From positions 1 to 28,378 of the forward strand of contig CAMLDR010000033.1 of the NCBI GenBank assembly GCA_946478775.1: 28,378 nt of DNA, written 5' to 3'. Both the position numbers and the translations under genes were made by a program. The number at the start of each line of letters is the position of its first letter. Positions within the stretch are counted from its first letter, which is position 1. The DNA is from an uncultured Flavobacteriales bacterium (GTDB taxonomy: Bacteria > Bacteroidota > Bacteroidia > Flavobacteriales > Crocinitomicaceae). The notes under the pieces are model-generated. The model did no database searches. It saw nothing but the letters and a program-made list of their open reading frames with translations, and was not told the origin of the DNA. Shown one piece after another: positions 1 to 7,350 of this stretch.

Positions 1-173
1 CCCGAACCAGGATTTTTTTCGTTAGTTCAAACATGGGGTTCTGTTTATAATTTCAACTAATATAACGAACGATTTTCTTATTTGGTATTCCGAAAATGTT
101 AAAAGTTGTGTACAAAAAAACGTGTGCCCTTAACTATCAGACACACGCTACTTTATAGGTAATGTTAAATTCT
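1..173. other. Non-coding left edge
   Basis: I see no convincing coding frame here. The part next to the Omp28-like gene holds that operon's terminator, described separately. The rest is AT-rich and may be the upstream region of a gene outside the window; I could not assign a promoter with both boxes. Confidence 0.5.
114..147 (-). terminator. Intrinsic terminator of the tlpA/DUF6029/omp28 operon
   Basis: Read on the minus strand, a 6-bp stem (CGTGTG with CACACG, plus-strand arms 121-126 and 142-147) closes a 15-base loop. It is followed at once by seven Ts (plus-strand A tract 114-120). It lies about 27 bases past the stop codon of the Omp28-like gene, the expected place for the operon's end. 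The stem is short and the loop large, so strength is uncertain. Confidence 0.6.
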
Positions 174-1109
174 TTATTGGAGGTGCTGTTCGATCACCTG
201 GTAGATTTCTTCCGTCACTTTATCATACACATAAATCAAATAGTGCATGTTATCTACATTATATTGATCCGGTAGTTTATAGGTGTAATTGACATAGTAT
301 TTTGCGTTTGTTCCAAGGTCAGAAGCAGTAAGCACCCTCCCAAAAGCATTTCCGTCGATGCAGTCACGCAGAATATCTTTGTGAACATAAGTCGCATTTC
401 TGGTTAGGTTCGGCATTAGTTGCGGACCTGCCAGGGAATCTTCACAGACGTAAACAACAATTGCTAATGGATTGGCAATGTTGTTGTCGACCTTATCTAC
501 TTCCACATGCAGGAAGCTGCCTCGGGTACTTGCGAAATAATTGGTGTGTGACTGAATATTTACACGAAGCGGTTTGTTCAGTTCAACTGCGGTTTTGGAG
601 TTCCATGTTGCCGGAGCACTGGTATTGTCTGTGCCATTTAACTGGCGGTTAACCGCACCGTTTGGATTTCCAAGAAAACCTGTTCCCGGCTTGGAACCAA
701 AATGAATTCCGATTTCAAAAGCCAGGTCATTATAAAGAACTAATGGATAATCCGGAAGTTCTACTTCCTGGAAATTAGACATCCCGAAAGGACTTGTATG
801 CACTCCAACCCCAAAAACACGTCCCGGATTTTGATCCTCCAGTGTATGAATAATGTCTGCAGCATTTGGGCAGTTAAAACAGCGATGCCCGGTGAAATCC
901 TCTATCAATACATTCGTAAAGGTATTGGTATTTGCAGGAAATGCAGGCCAAAGCCCCTGAGAGACATAATATGCTGAGTCACCGCCCGGGTATAAAGACC
1001 AATCCAATGTGGAGTTACCGGTAGCTTTTTCCGGGTAAGCATTTTTAACTTTATCGCAGGAAGTCAAAAACGCTGCGATCATTACCGGAATAAAAAGAAT
1101 CTTTTTCAT
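174..1109 (-). CDS. Omp28-related lipoprotein with thioredoxin-like CxxC
   Basis: A 311-residue protein, last gene of a minus-strand operon. The N-terminus is a lipoprotein signal: a basic start, a hydrophobic stretch and the lipobox LTSC with lipidated Cys18, so it should be anchored in the outer or inner membrane facing the periplasm or surface. Residues about 65-100 hold IEDFTGHRCFNCPNA, with Cys77-x-x-Cys80 in the position of the redox motif of Omp28-like proteins, a Bacteroidota family with a thioredoxin-like fold. The rest has the beta-rich look of the family's C-terminal part. It follows the DUF6029 barrel gene with 19 bases between, and a TlpA-like thioredoxin gene comes first in the operon, so the three probably act together in extracytoplasmic thiol chemistry. 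Family assignment is fairly firm; the substrate is unknown. Confidence 0.8.
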   Translation of the reverse strand: MKKILFIPVMIAAFLTSCDKVKNAYPEKATGNSTLDWSLYPGGDSAYYVSQGLWPAFPANTNTFTNVLIEDFTGHRCFNCPNAADIIHTLEDQNPGRVFGVGVHTSPFGMSNFQEVELPDYPLVLYNDLAFEIGIHFGSKPGTGFLGNPNGAVNRQLNGTDNTSAPATWNSKTAVELNKPLRVNIQSHTNYFASTRGSFLHVEVDKVDNNIANPLAIVVYVCEDSLAGPQLMPNLTRNATYVHKDILRDCIDGNAFGRVLTASDLGTNAKYYVNYTYKLPDQYNVDNMHYLIYVYDKVTEEIYQVIEQHLQ

Positions 1110-1128
1110 GCTCTAAAAAATGATTTAA

Positions 1129-2826
1129 TTAGAAACTTTGAGTTAACGAAACGGTTAACCCGTTAGATGCGGGAACGAAACGGCAAACTCCTCCTACACA
1201 GAATAATCCCGCCCGTTGACGACCATAATTCAAAGTTACGCGAGTTGCATCTTTTATCCAACCAAAAGAACCGATTGCATAATGCACTCTCAGGTCTTTG
1301 TTTGAATTGCCATAATTGTACTGGTCCATGAATCCAAAGAACCAATTGGGAGAAATGGTGTATTCCAAAACAATAGTTACCCAATCTCCTTTATCTTTAT
1401 CGGTTTGATAATTGAATCCGGCCATTTTTTTATCTGTTGTAAATAAGGCCTGGAGCTCTGCTCTCAAATTGTGTTTTTTACTGATCTTCCAACCTGCTTC
1501 CAAAACCGCGATGTGGGCATTGATTATCCCATGGGCATCTTCGGTTACTTTCGATACATCATTATTAATAGCGATGTTAAAGTAAGATCCCATGAGGTAG
1601 AAGCTTTTATTGAATTTGTAGGTAACGTTTATGTTGATATCCTGCCACAATAAGCTGTCAGACATATCGAACGGATTGCCTTTATAAGTTACGCGAGTGG
1701 AGTCACCCGGTAATCCGTATCCGTTTGTATGGCGCATCGGTTGGAAAGCTGCAGAATAGTTCACATTGATCGGAATTCCATATTTACCGCCGCCTTTTCC
1801 TTTCGGGATAGTATAAAGTACTTCTGCCTGGTATGCAATTTCACCCAGAGGCTGTGTAGCATAAGGGTAAAGTGTAGCAACGAGGTTATAAGTATGCGTT
1901 TTGTTCATTGCCGGCAGGTAGTTGATAAACAAATCCGCCAGTCCTTTTGTCCGGTCAGAACGGTAACTCATATTATCTACAGACTTGGCGGAAAGCGAAA
2001 TTCCCAGACCTTTTCTTGAATACCCCAGGTTAATCAAAGCCGCGTGCCCCGGATTGTAAATGTATCCGTTGTCATCACTCGGATCGTTATCCTTATGAGT
2101 ATATTCTCCGTTCAGGGTAAATTTTTTGTAGCGCAATCCGATTCGACCGCTGTAAGCAGCCACATTTTGAGGAAGAATGTATATTTCATTGTCGTCCTTT
2201 TGGTATTTACTCATGAAAGCACCACCAATCGTTACATCCAAATCGGTTGAGTCCAAACGCGGGAACAGTTCATTTAAATGCAATTGCAAATCAACACCAC
2301 GGGTAACCCCATCTGATTTGTCCACTCTTCCTCCCTGGAATGCATAACGCTGATTTCCATAAACGGCTTTCAGCTGCACGCCTTTATACGGGCGTAAAAT
2401 AACACGGGCTCCGTCCATGGCATTGTCGTATCCTAAATTTCGGTCCTCGTATGCTCTGAAAATAGTTCCGGCACCAAACTGCTCATAGAAATTCCCTAAG
2501 GTGATGTCTATGTAATCATTGGACCAGCCAACATAACGCATTCCCAAGCCTGTTCCGTCAAAACGGTTCGGATATCCGTTAATTCGGGGCAAATATGATT
2601 CGAAGCGTGCACCTGCTTTGAAACGTGATCCTGAATAGAACACATTCATATATGAATTCAGCAAACCACGTTCAGTGGGTTGAAGTGCACCAATCAGCGG
2701 GTCCGCGTTCAGGTATTGGAAAGTAGCTTCCATATTCCCGGTGATACCCCCTAATAAATTCGATTGTCCGAGTGCTGAGAGCGACCCGGACAATGCACAG
2801 ATTCCTAAAATCCAGTTTTTCATCAA
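1129..2826 (-). CDS. DUF6029 family outer-membrane beta-barrel protein
   Basis: A 565-residue protein. The first 21 residues form a signal peptide (MMKNWILGICALSGSLSALGQ); the second Met is an equally possible start. The body is made of alternating amphipathic strands rich in Tyr, Gly and Asn, and the last residue is Phe (LTVSLTQSF), the usual C-terminal signal for insertion by the BAM complex, so I infer an outer-membrane barrel. The stretch GAGTIFRAYEDRNLGYDNAMDGARV at about 118-142 recalls the conserved part of DUF6029 proteins (family from memory). It lies between a TlpA-like thioredoxin gene (18 bases upstream) and the Omp28-like lipoprotein gene (19 bases downstream), so it is co-transcribed with both. 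Its role is unknown; a pore or anchor serving the two thiol proteins is only a guess. Confidence 0.72.
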   Translation of the reverse strand: MMKNWILGICALSGSLSALGQSNLLGGITGNMEATFQYLNADPLIGALQPTERGLLNSYMNVFYSGSRFKAGARFESYLPRINGYPNRFDGTGLGMRYVGWSNDYIDITLGNFYEQFGAGTIFRAYEDRNLGYDNAMDGARVILRPYKGVQLKAVYGNQRYAFQGGRVDKSDGVTRGVDLQLHLNELFPRLDSTDLDVTIGGAFMSKYQKDDNEIYILPQNVAAYSGRIGLRYKKFTLNGEYTHKDNDPSDDNGYIYNPGHAALINLGYSRKGLGISLSAKSVDNMSYRSDRTKGLADLFINYLPAMNKTHTYNLVATLYPYATQPLGEIAYQAEVLYTIPKGKGGGKYGIPINVNYSAAFQPMRHTNGYGLPGDSTRVTYKGNPFDMSDSLLWQDININVTYKFNKSFYLMGSYFNIAINNDVSKVTEDAHGIINAHIAVLEAGWKISKKHNLRAELQALFTTDKKMAGFNYQTDKDKGDWVTIVLEYTISPNWFFGFMDQYNYGNSNKDLRVHYAIGSFGWIKDATRVTLNYGRQRAGLFCVGGVCRFVPASNGLTVSLTQSF

Positions 2827-2844
2827 GTATGAAGTATAAGTAGC

Positions 2845-3354
2845 TTATTTATTTACGAGTTTTTTGATTTCTTCGTACAATTTTTCCTCGTCTCCGGGAG
2901 CATAATTGTTGTGAGAATAAACGATGTTTCCTTTTTGATCAATTAAAAATGTGTGAGGTACATTGTTAACACCCATTGCGCGTTTGAAATCACCATTGGG
3001 GTCCATTAAAACCAGGTATTCCCATCCTTTTCCATCTACGTAAACCGGAACCTGTGTTTTTGTTTTCTCATCGTCAATGGTTACTGCAACTAGAGTTACA
3101 CCCGTTTCTTCCTGCCAATCGGTATACAATTCATGAATGGTATTTAATTCGCGTTTGCATGGAGAGCACCAGGTTGCCCAGAAGGAGATCACAACAGGAC
3201 CTTTGAAGCCCAATTCAGCAGTATTTACTGCTTTACCGTTCATGTCGACCAATTTTACGGAAGGAAGCTGTTTAACGATTAACGGTTCATGGTCTTGAGC
3301 CATTGATAAGGTTGAAACAATAAGCCCTAATAATAGGAACGTAATTTTTTTCAT
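2845..3354 (-). CDS. TlpA-like thioredoxin-family protein
   Basis: A 169-residue exported thioredoxin-fold protein. Residues 1-20 are a signal peptide with cleavage likely near Ala19-Gln20, placing the mature protein in the periplasm. The AhpC/TSA-TlpA core follows: FWATWCSPCKRE with redox pair Cys63-Ser-Pro-Cys66, and the cis-proline loop NNVPHTFLID with Pro133 next to the active site. Family members reduce or exchange disulfides of exported proteins or work in cytochrome c maturation. It is the first gene of a three-gene operon with a DUF6029 barrel and an Omp28-like CxxC lipoprotein, which suggests a dedicated thiol partner rather than a general cytochrome role. A TATCTTTG -7 element on the minus strand (3398-3405) would start transcription about 37 bases before the ATG. 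Confidence 0.85.
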   Translation of the reverse strand: MKKITFLLLGLIVSTLSMAQDHEPLIVKQLPSVKLVDMNGKAVNTAELGFKGPVVISFWATWCSPCKRELNTIHELYTDWQEETGVTLVAVTIDDEKTKTQVPVYVDGKGWEYLVLMDPNGDFKRAMGVNNVPHTFLIDQKGNIVYSHNNYAPGDEEKLYEEIKKLVNK

Positions 3355-3397
3355 AGTTTAAAATTTAGCATCACAGTTCAAGTTCTGTGCCGAAAAC

Positions 3398-3405
3398 CAA
3401 AGATA
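3398..3405 (-). promoter_or_regulatory. -7 promoter element for the tlpA operon
   Basis: Plus-strand CAAAGATA reads TATCTTTG on the minus strand, an exact match to the Bacteroidota TAnnTTTG element. Transcription would begin near 3391, giving a leader of about 37 bases. No TTG box is present at the usual 19-20 base distance, so the call rests on one box and position. Confidence 0.45.
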
Positions 3406-3639
3406 CTTTTTCCTTAACACAATTTTAAACTTGTGTTATCGGATACTCTTGTATTCCTAAAAAATGTTAACGTAACCGTGAAGATTGTAATCCTAATTAT
3501 CCGGATTTAAATCAAAATGAAACCGTTTAATCCCAAAATCCGACACTTCAATCAAAAAATAAGATAAATCTCCTGGAAAGGTGTTGCTTTTTCAGACAAA
3601 AAATTGTAATCTTACTGATTGAACTGTAAATGGAACCTA

Positions 3640-3670
3640 TTGTTTCAGAAATAGAACATTTATATATTTG
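3640..3670 (+). promoter_or_regulatory. Two-box Bacteroidota promoter of the small T9SS cargo gene
   Basis: TTG at 3640-3642, 20 bases, then TATATTTG at 3663-3670, matching the TTG-N19/20-TAnnTTTG consensus of the Bacteroidota primary sigma factor. The start of transcription would fall near 3677, leaving about 14 leader bases before the ATG at 3691. This excludes the in-frame GTG at 3670, whose first base is the last base of the -7 element. Confidence 0.75.
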
Positions 3671-3690
3671 TGAAAACTGAAAATGCGATT

Positions 3691-4449
3691 ATGAAAAAAA
3701 TATACTCTTTAGTTACTGTTGTTTTAGTTGCTTGCTCTACCAGTTTCGGGCAGGTTGATATTAAGCTATGGGATTCCGGGACTCAATCCGGAGTTGGAAA
3801 CAACCTGAACGGTCAGGAATATGCATATGTTGCCTCATCAAATGGGTTGCACCATGTTACCATTAATTTTAAAAACACGTCAGCTTCAACCAAGACTTGG
3901 AAAGTAGAGCGCTACAGATTAGATGATGAAACTATCTGGACGGATTATTTGTGCTGGGGAATTGCAGGAGATCCAAACGGTATGTGTTATTCAGCACAAG
4001 GTATGCCTACTAATCCATGGACAAGCCCGAATGCTTATAGTTTAACGGTTGATCCGAATGAAACTGCAAATTTGGTTGCTTATACAGACGATGTAGAAGC
4101 TTCTGGGTCTGAAAAATACCGTTTCTATTTAATTGAAGGAACAACGCGTGTGGATTCTGTGGATGTATTGCTAACTTCTGTTTTAGCAGTTGGAGATCAG
4201 CACCAGGAAGAAGTGTCTGTTTCCGTATATCCGAATCCGGTTTCAAACGTGTTGACAGTAAGTACAAAAGGATTGGAAGGTACAGTTGAATTGAAAATGG
4301 TAGATGTACTTGGAAAAGTAATCTTATCCGAATCAGGTGCACCGATCAACAAAGTAGATGTCAGCAACTTCAAAAACGGAGTTTATTTGGTGTATGTTTA
4401 CAACAAAGGAGACTTGGTTCAAACGAAGCGCATTGTTATCAAGCATTAA
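3691..4449 (+). CDS. Small secreted protein with T9SS sorting domain
   Basis: A 252-residue protein starting at ATG 3691. A longer reading from GTG 3670 adds seven residues but would begin inside the promoter. Residues 1-21 (MKKIYSLVTVVLVACSTSFGQ) are a signal peptide. Residues about 22-165 form a beta-rich, secreted-looking domain (VDIKLWDSGTQSGVGNN at its start) with no motif I can name. Residues about 178-252 are a type A T9SS C-terminal sorting domain: VYPNPVSNVLTV, a central MVDVLGKV block and a final GVYLVYVYNKG...KRIVIKH. It should cross the outer membrane through the SprA translocon encoded in this window, lose the C-terminal domain and be released or attached at the surface. It is a single-gene unit with its own promoter and terminator. 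Function of the N-terminal domain unknown. Confidence 0.85.
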   Translation: MKKIYSLVTVVLVACSTSFGQVDIKLWDSGTQSGVGNNLNGQEYAYVASSNGLHHVTINFKNTSASTKTWKVERYRLDDETIWTDYLCWGIAGDPNGMCYSAQGMPTNPWTSPNAYSLTVDPNETANLVAYTDDVEASGSEKYRFYLIEGTTRVDSVDVLLTSVLAVGDQHQEEVSVSVYPNPVSNVLTVSTKGLEGTVELKMVDVLGKVILSESGAPINKVDVSNFKNGVYLVYVYNKGDLVQTKRIVIKH

Positions 4450-4470
4450 GATTAGTACAATATATGATTG

Positions 4471-4500
4471 AAAAGGAGTTCGGAGTCGGACTCCTTTTTT
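4471..4500. terminator. Terminator between convergent genes
   Basis: AAAAGGAGT (4471-4479) pairs with ACTCCTTTT (4490-4498) around a 10-base loop, and the right arm runs into a T tract. The A run on the left means the structure can also end transcripts of the sirtuin gene arriving on the minus strand. It sits 21 bases after the T9SS gene's stop and 20 bases beyond the sirtuin stop. Confidence 0.8.
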
Positions 4501-4520
4501 GTTTTAACAAAGAGGTGTTT

Positions 4521-5210
4521 CTAAAACAACAGCATTTTCAATTCATCCACTGCCTCTACCGCACTCTTGTTTATTTTTGTAAAGCGGTTTTCTACCTGCA
4601 GTTGATCTGCTTTGGGATCGATGAGAATTTTTTGGCAGGAATCTTTGGTGTAATGGATCAGGTTTGCCGCCGGGTAAACGCTGAGAGAAGTTCCTACAAC
4701 AATGAGTATGTCGGCCTGCTCCACGATCCTTCCGGCCTGTTCCAAAAGAGGAACTTCCTCCCCGAACCAAACCACATGCGGTCTTAAGGGGAAACCGTCA
4801 TCACAACAATCCGTCATTTTTAATTCATGACCGTCAATCGGGTAGTATTTCTTCTCTTTATGTGGACCCGAGCTTTTTGCATAGCGGATATTACCATGTA
4901 AATGAAGTACATGGCTGCTTCCGGCGCGCTCATGCAGGTCATCAATATTCTGTGTAACCACCTGTACATGAAAATGTTCCTGGAGATCACTGAAGTAATG
5001 GTGGGCCGGGTTCGGATTTGCGCTTATAACATTGAGCCGTCTTTCGTTATAGAATTTCTGGACCAGATCCGGATTATTTTGCCAGGCTTGCGGAGTTGCA
5101 ACTTCTTCAATGGAATAATTTTCCCATAATCCATCACTGTCTCGAAAAGTTTTGATCCCGCTTTCCGCACTAATCCCTGCTCCCGATAGAATAACAAGGT
5201 TATATTTCAT
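4521..5210 (-). CDS. cobB: Class III sirtuin, NAD-dependent protein deacylase
   Basis: A 229-residue cytoplasmic enzyme that removes acyl groups from protein lysines using NAD+. The NAD-binding GAGISAESGI is at 10-19, TQNIDD at 86-91, the catalytic His105 in HLHGN, the class III block LRPHVVWFGEEVP near 142-154, and VVGTSLSVYPAA near 171-182. Tyr54 and Arg57 (FYNERR) match the Tyr-x-x-Arg that in class III sirtuins (E. coli CobB, human SIRT5) binds succinyl or malonyl groups, so desuccinylation is likely. The zinc module is degenerate: Cys135-Cys136 remain, but the first cysteine pair is absent, replaced by SSGPHKEKK. Convergent with the upstream T9SS gene and divergent from the next. A TAACTTTG -7 element at 5236-5243 precedes it. 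Family assignment is secure. Confidence 0.93.
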   Translation of the reverse strand: MKYNLVILSGAGISAESGIKTFRDSDGLWENYSIEEVATPQAWQNNPDLVQKFYNERRLNVISANPNPAHHYFSDLQEHFHVQVVTQNIDDLHERAGSSHVLHLHGNIRYAKSSGPHKEKKYYPIDGHELKMTDCCDDGFPLRPHVVWFGEEVPLLEQAGRIVEQADILIVVGTSLSVYPAANLIHYTKDSCQKILIDPKADQLQVENRFTKINKSAVEAVDELKMLLF

Positions 5211-5235
5211 ATCATCTATTTAGCTTTCCAATAGT

Positions 5236-5243
5236 CAAAGTTA
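5236..5243 (-). promoter_or_regulatory. -7 promoter element for the sirtuin gene
   Basis: CAAAGTTA on the plus strand reads TAACTTTG on the minus strand, an exact TAnnTTTG match 25 bases before the sirtuin ATG. No TTG box lies at the expected distance. Confidence 0.45.
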
Positions 5244-5271
5244 ATTGAATCAAGCTTAGGTGGTTAAATAG

Positions 5272-5302
5272 TTGTTAAGTTATTGCCTTAATGTTAGATT
5301 TG
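5272..5302 (+). promoter_or_regulatory. Two-box promoter of the large T9SS cargo gene
   Basis: TTG at 5272-5274, 20 bases, then TAGATTTG at 5295-5302. The spacing is identical to the promoter at 3640. Predicted transcription start is near 5309, leaving about 15 leader bases before the ATG at 5324. Confidence 0.75.
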
Positions 5303-5323
5303 GAATTCTAAAACGTTAAGATT

Positions 5324-7225
5324 ATGAAAAAAAGTTTACTTGCAATCTCAGCATTATTTGTAGCGGGAACATCGTTCTCCCAAATAATTGTTTCTGAGAA
5401 TTTCGAAGGAATTACCGCTCCAGGTATCCCGGCAACATGGACGCAGACAACTTTGGCTACCGACGGTGGTTTCAAAGGTGGAACTGCAGCCTCTCTTTCA
5501 AGTCAATCATTTCCTGTCCCGGCAACTAACGCGACAAAAATGTTGGTTACCAATGATGATGCATGTAACTGTAATAAAAGTGCAGACCGATTGATCTCTC
5601 CGATAATTGATCTAAGTACTGCAACAGCTGCAGTGATGGAGGTTGATTTATTCTACGCTCAGGGAACTTACCAGGGAGCAACTGAATCAGGTAAAATTGA
5701 AGTTTCCACTGATGGCGGAGCTACATGGACAACTCTTCAGACTTTGACTGGTGATGCTAACTGGAGAAGCGTAGGTGCGAACCTTACTCCATATGTAGGA
5801 AATGCGAACGTAAAAATTTCGTTCTTATACAATGACAACGCAGGTTGGTTATTCGGTATGGGAATTGACAATTTCGTTGTTCGTCAGCCATCTCCGGATG
5901 ATGCGAAATTCATTTCTGCATCTGTTAACCGTTATTCTTTGACAAACACGAACAACACGCTTTCTCTTCAGGTGAAAAACGACGGTGCTAACGCTATCAC
6001 AAGTTTAACGGTAGATTGGAATGACGGTACTGCTCACAGCAGTGTTATCGCTACAAACATCGCGGTTGGTGCTACGGCAACAATTAATCACCCGATTTCA
6101 GTTAACTACGCAACGGTAGTTGAAAGAACATTGAATGTTAACATTACTAACGTTAACGGGAACACGGATCCAAATCCGTCAAACAACACAGGAAGCAGAC
6201 CTTTCAATACAATCAGTGCGGCTTCTCAAAAAGTTGTTTTGATCGAAGAAGGAACAGGTACCTGGTGTGGATGGTGTCCAAGAGGTGCAGTTGCAATGGA
6301 ATACATGGATAACACATATCCTAATACATTTGCAGGTGTAGCTGTTCACAACGGTGACCCAATGACAGTTACTGCTTATGACAATGCTGCAGATTTCGCA
6401 GGATTCCCGGGAGCAAACGTAGACAGAGCACTTTTAGGAGTAGATGTTTCTAACCAGGATTTTGATGATTACTACCAGGATCGTATCGGTATCGTTACAC
6501 CGGTTGATATTTCATTGCAAACAGGTGGTTCAGGAAATGCTGTAACAGTTACTGTTAACGCAACTTTCCGCACGGTTTTCGCTGCTGCAAACTACCGTTT
6601 GGGTGTCATTATCACGGAAGATAACGTAACAGGAACAGGTTCAGGTTACAACCAGGTAAACTACTACAGTGGATCAGCAAATGTATTGAACGGTGCTGGT
6701 CACAACTGGCAAACTGCACCGGATCCGGTACCTGCTGCAGACATGGAGTATGACCACGTGGGTAGAGCTTTGTTGGGTGGTTACGCTGGTCAGGCTGGTT
6801 CAGTTCCTGCAGCTATCACAGACGGACAAGTAGCTACTTACACATTCAACTACACAGTTCCTGCAACAAGTACTCGTGCTGATATGCATGCAGTTGCAGT
6901 TTTGATCGATCAAACAACAGGTGAAGTAGTGAATGCAAAAGAAGTTTCTTTGGCAACATTAGGTTTGGCTGAAGCTCAAACGATCAATATGGAAGTTTTC
7001 CCTAACCCTGCTTCTGACGTTGTAAACGTGAAGTTTGACGGACAAGGTGGAGATTACACTGTTTCGATCATTGATTTGTCAGGACGTACAGTTTCATCAA
7101 AAGTGGTTACTGGTGCTGGTTCTACAGCAGTTGAAGTTCCGGTTACTGGTTTAGTAGCAGGAAACTACTTAGTATCCATTGCTAATGAGACAGGTTCTTA
7201 TACTCAAAAATTGATGGTGAAATAA
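5324..7225 (+). CDS. Secreted choice-of-anchor J / Omp28-like protein with T9SS sorting domain
   Basis: A 633-residue extracellular protein. In order: signal peptide (1-20); a MAM-like choice-of-anchor J domain (about 20-190: SENFEG near its start, RLISPIIDLS, EVSTDGGATWTTL, MGIDNFVV at its end); an Ig/CARDB-like beta domain (about 190-295) with SLTVDWNDGT; an Omp28-like domain (about 300-550) opening with EEGTGTWCGWCPRGA, where Cys315-Gly-Trp-Cys318 takes the redox position; and a type A T9SS sorting domain (about 558-633) with VFPNPASDVVNV and a final YTQKLMVK. It should be exported by Sec and then by the T9SS whose SprA pore is encoded downstream. A strong promoter and terminator make it a single-gene unit. 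Why a surface protein keeps a CxxC is unclear; it may be structural. Confidence 0.88.
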   Translation: MKKSLLAISALFVAGTSFSQIIVSENFEGITAPGIPATWTQTTLATDGGFKGGTAASLSSQSFPVPATNATKMLVTNDDACNCNKSADRLISPIIDLSTATAAVMEVDLFYAQGTYQGATESGKIEVSTDGGATWTTLQTLTGDANWRSVGANLTPYVGNANVKISFLYNDNAGWLFGMGIDNFVVRQPSPDDAKFISASVNRYSLTNTNNTLSLQVKNDGANAITSLTVDWNDGTAHSSVIATNIAVGATATINHPISVNYATVVERTLNVNITNVNGNTDPNPSNNTGSRPFNTISAASQKVVLIEEGTGTWCGWCPRGAVAMEYMDNTYPNTFAGVAVHNGDPMTVTAYDNAADFAGFPGANVDRALLGVDVSNQDFDDYYQDRIGIVTPVDISLQTGGSGNAVTVTVNATFRTVFAAANYRLGVIITEDNVTGTGSGYNQVNYYSGSANVLNGAGHNWQTAPDPVPAADMEYDHVGRALLGGYAGQAGSVPAAITDGQVATYTFNYTVPATSTRADMHAVAVLIDQTTGEVVNAKEVSLATLGLAEAQTINMEVFPNPASDVVNVKFDGQGGDYTVSIIDLSGRTVSSKVVTGAGSTAVEVPVTGLVAGNYLVSIANETGSYTQKLMVK

Positions 7226-7246
7226 TTCGCTAATAATTTTATAATG

Positions 7247-7285
7247 GCCCCGGTCCCGTACATACGAGACCGGGGCTTTCTTTTT
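7247..7285 (+). terminator. Strong intrinsic terminator after the T9SS cargo gene
   Basis: GCCCCGGTC (7247-7255) pairs perfectly with GACCGGGGC (7268-7276). The 12-base interval can pair further (CGTA with TACG). TTTCTTTTT follows directly. It lies 21 bases after the stop codon and separates this gene from maeB. Confidence 0.9.
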
Positions 7286-7350
7286 ATCCGAACTTTTGAT
7301 GGTCTTGTATTAAGATTTATTAACTTTATCCCCCCTTACAATCTCATTAT

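Larger units (their letters stand above)
3355..3690. other. Divergent intergenic region with two promoters
   Basis: This 336-base gap separates the minus-strand tlpA operon from the plus-strand T9SS cargo gene. The left part carries a minus-strand -7 element and the right end a two-box plus-strand promoter, both listed separately. The AT-rich middle holds two near-identical 12-mers, ATTGTAATCCTA at 3484 and ATTGTAATCTTA at 3603, but I see no gene or RNA structure there. Confidence 0.6.

Noticed and set aside
3484..3614. Two near-identical 12-mers (ATTGTAATCCTA and ATTGTAATCTTA) in the intergenic region
   Set aside because: AT-rich words of this length can recur by chance; no third copy or symmetry supports an operator.
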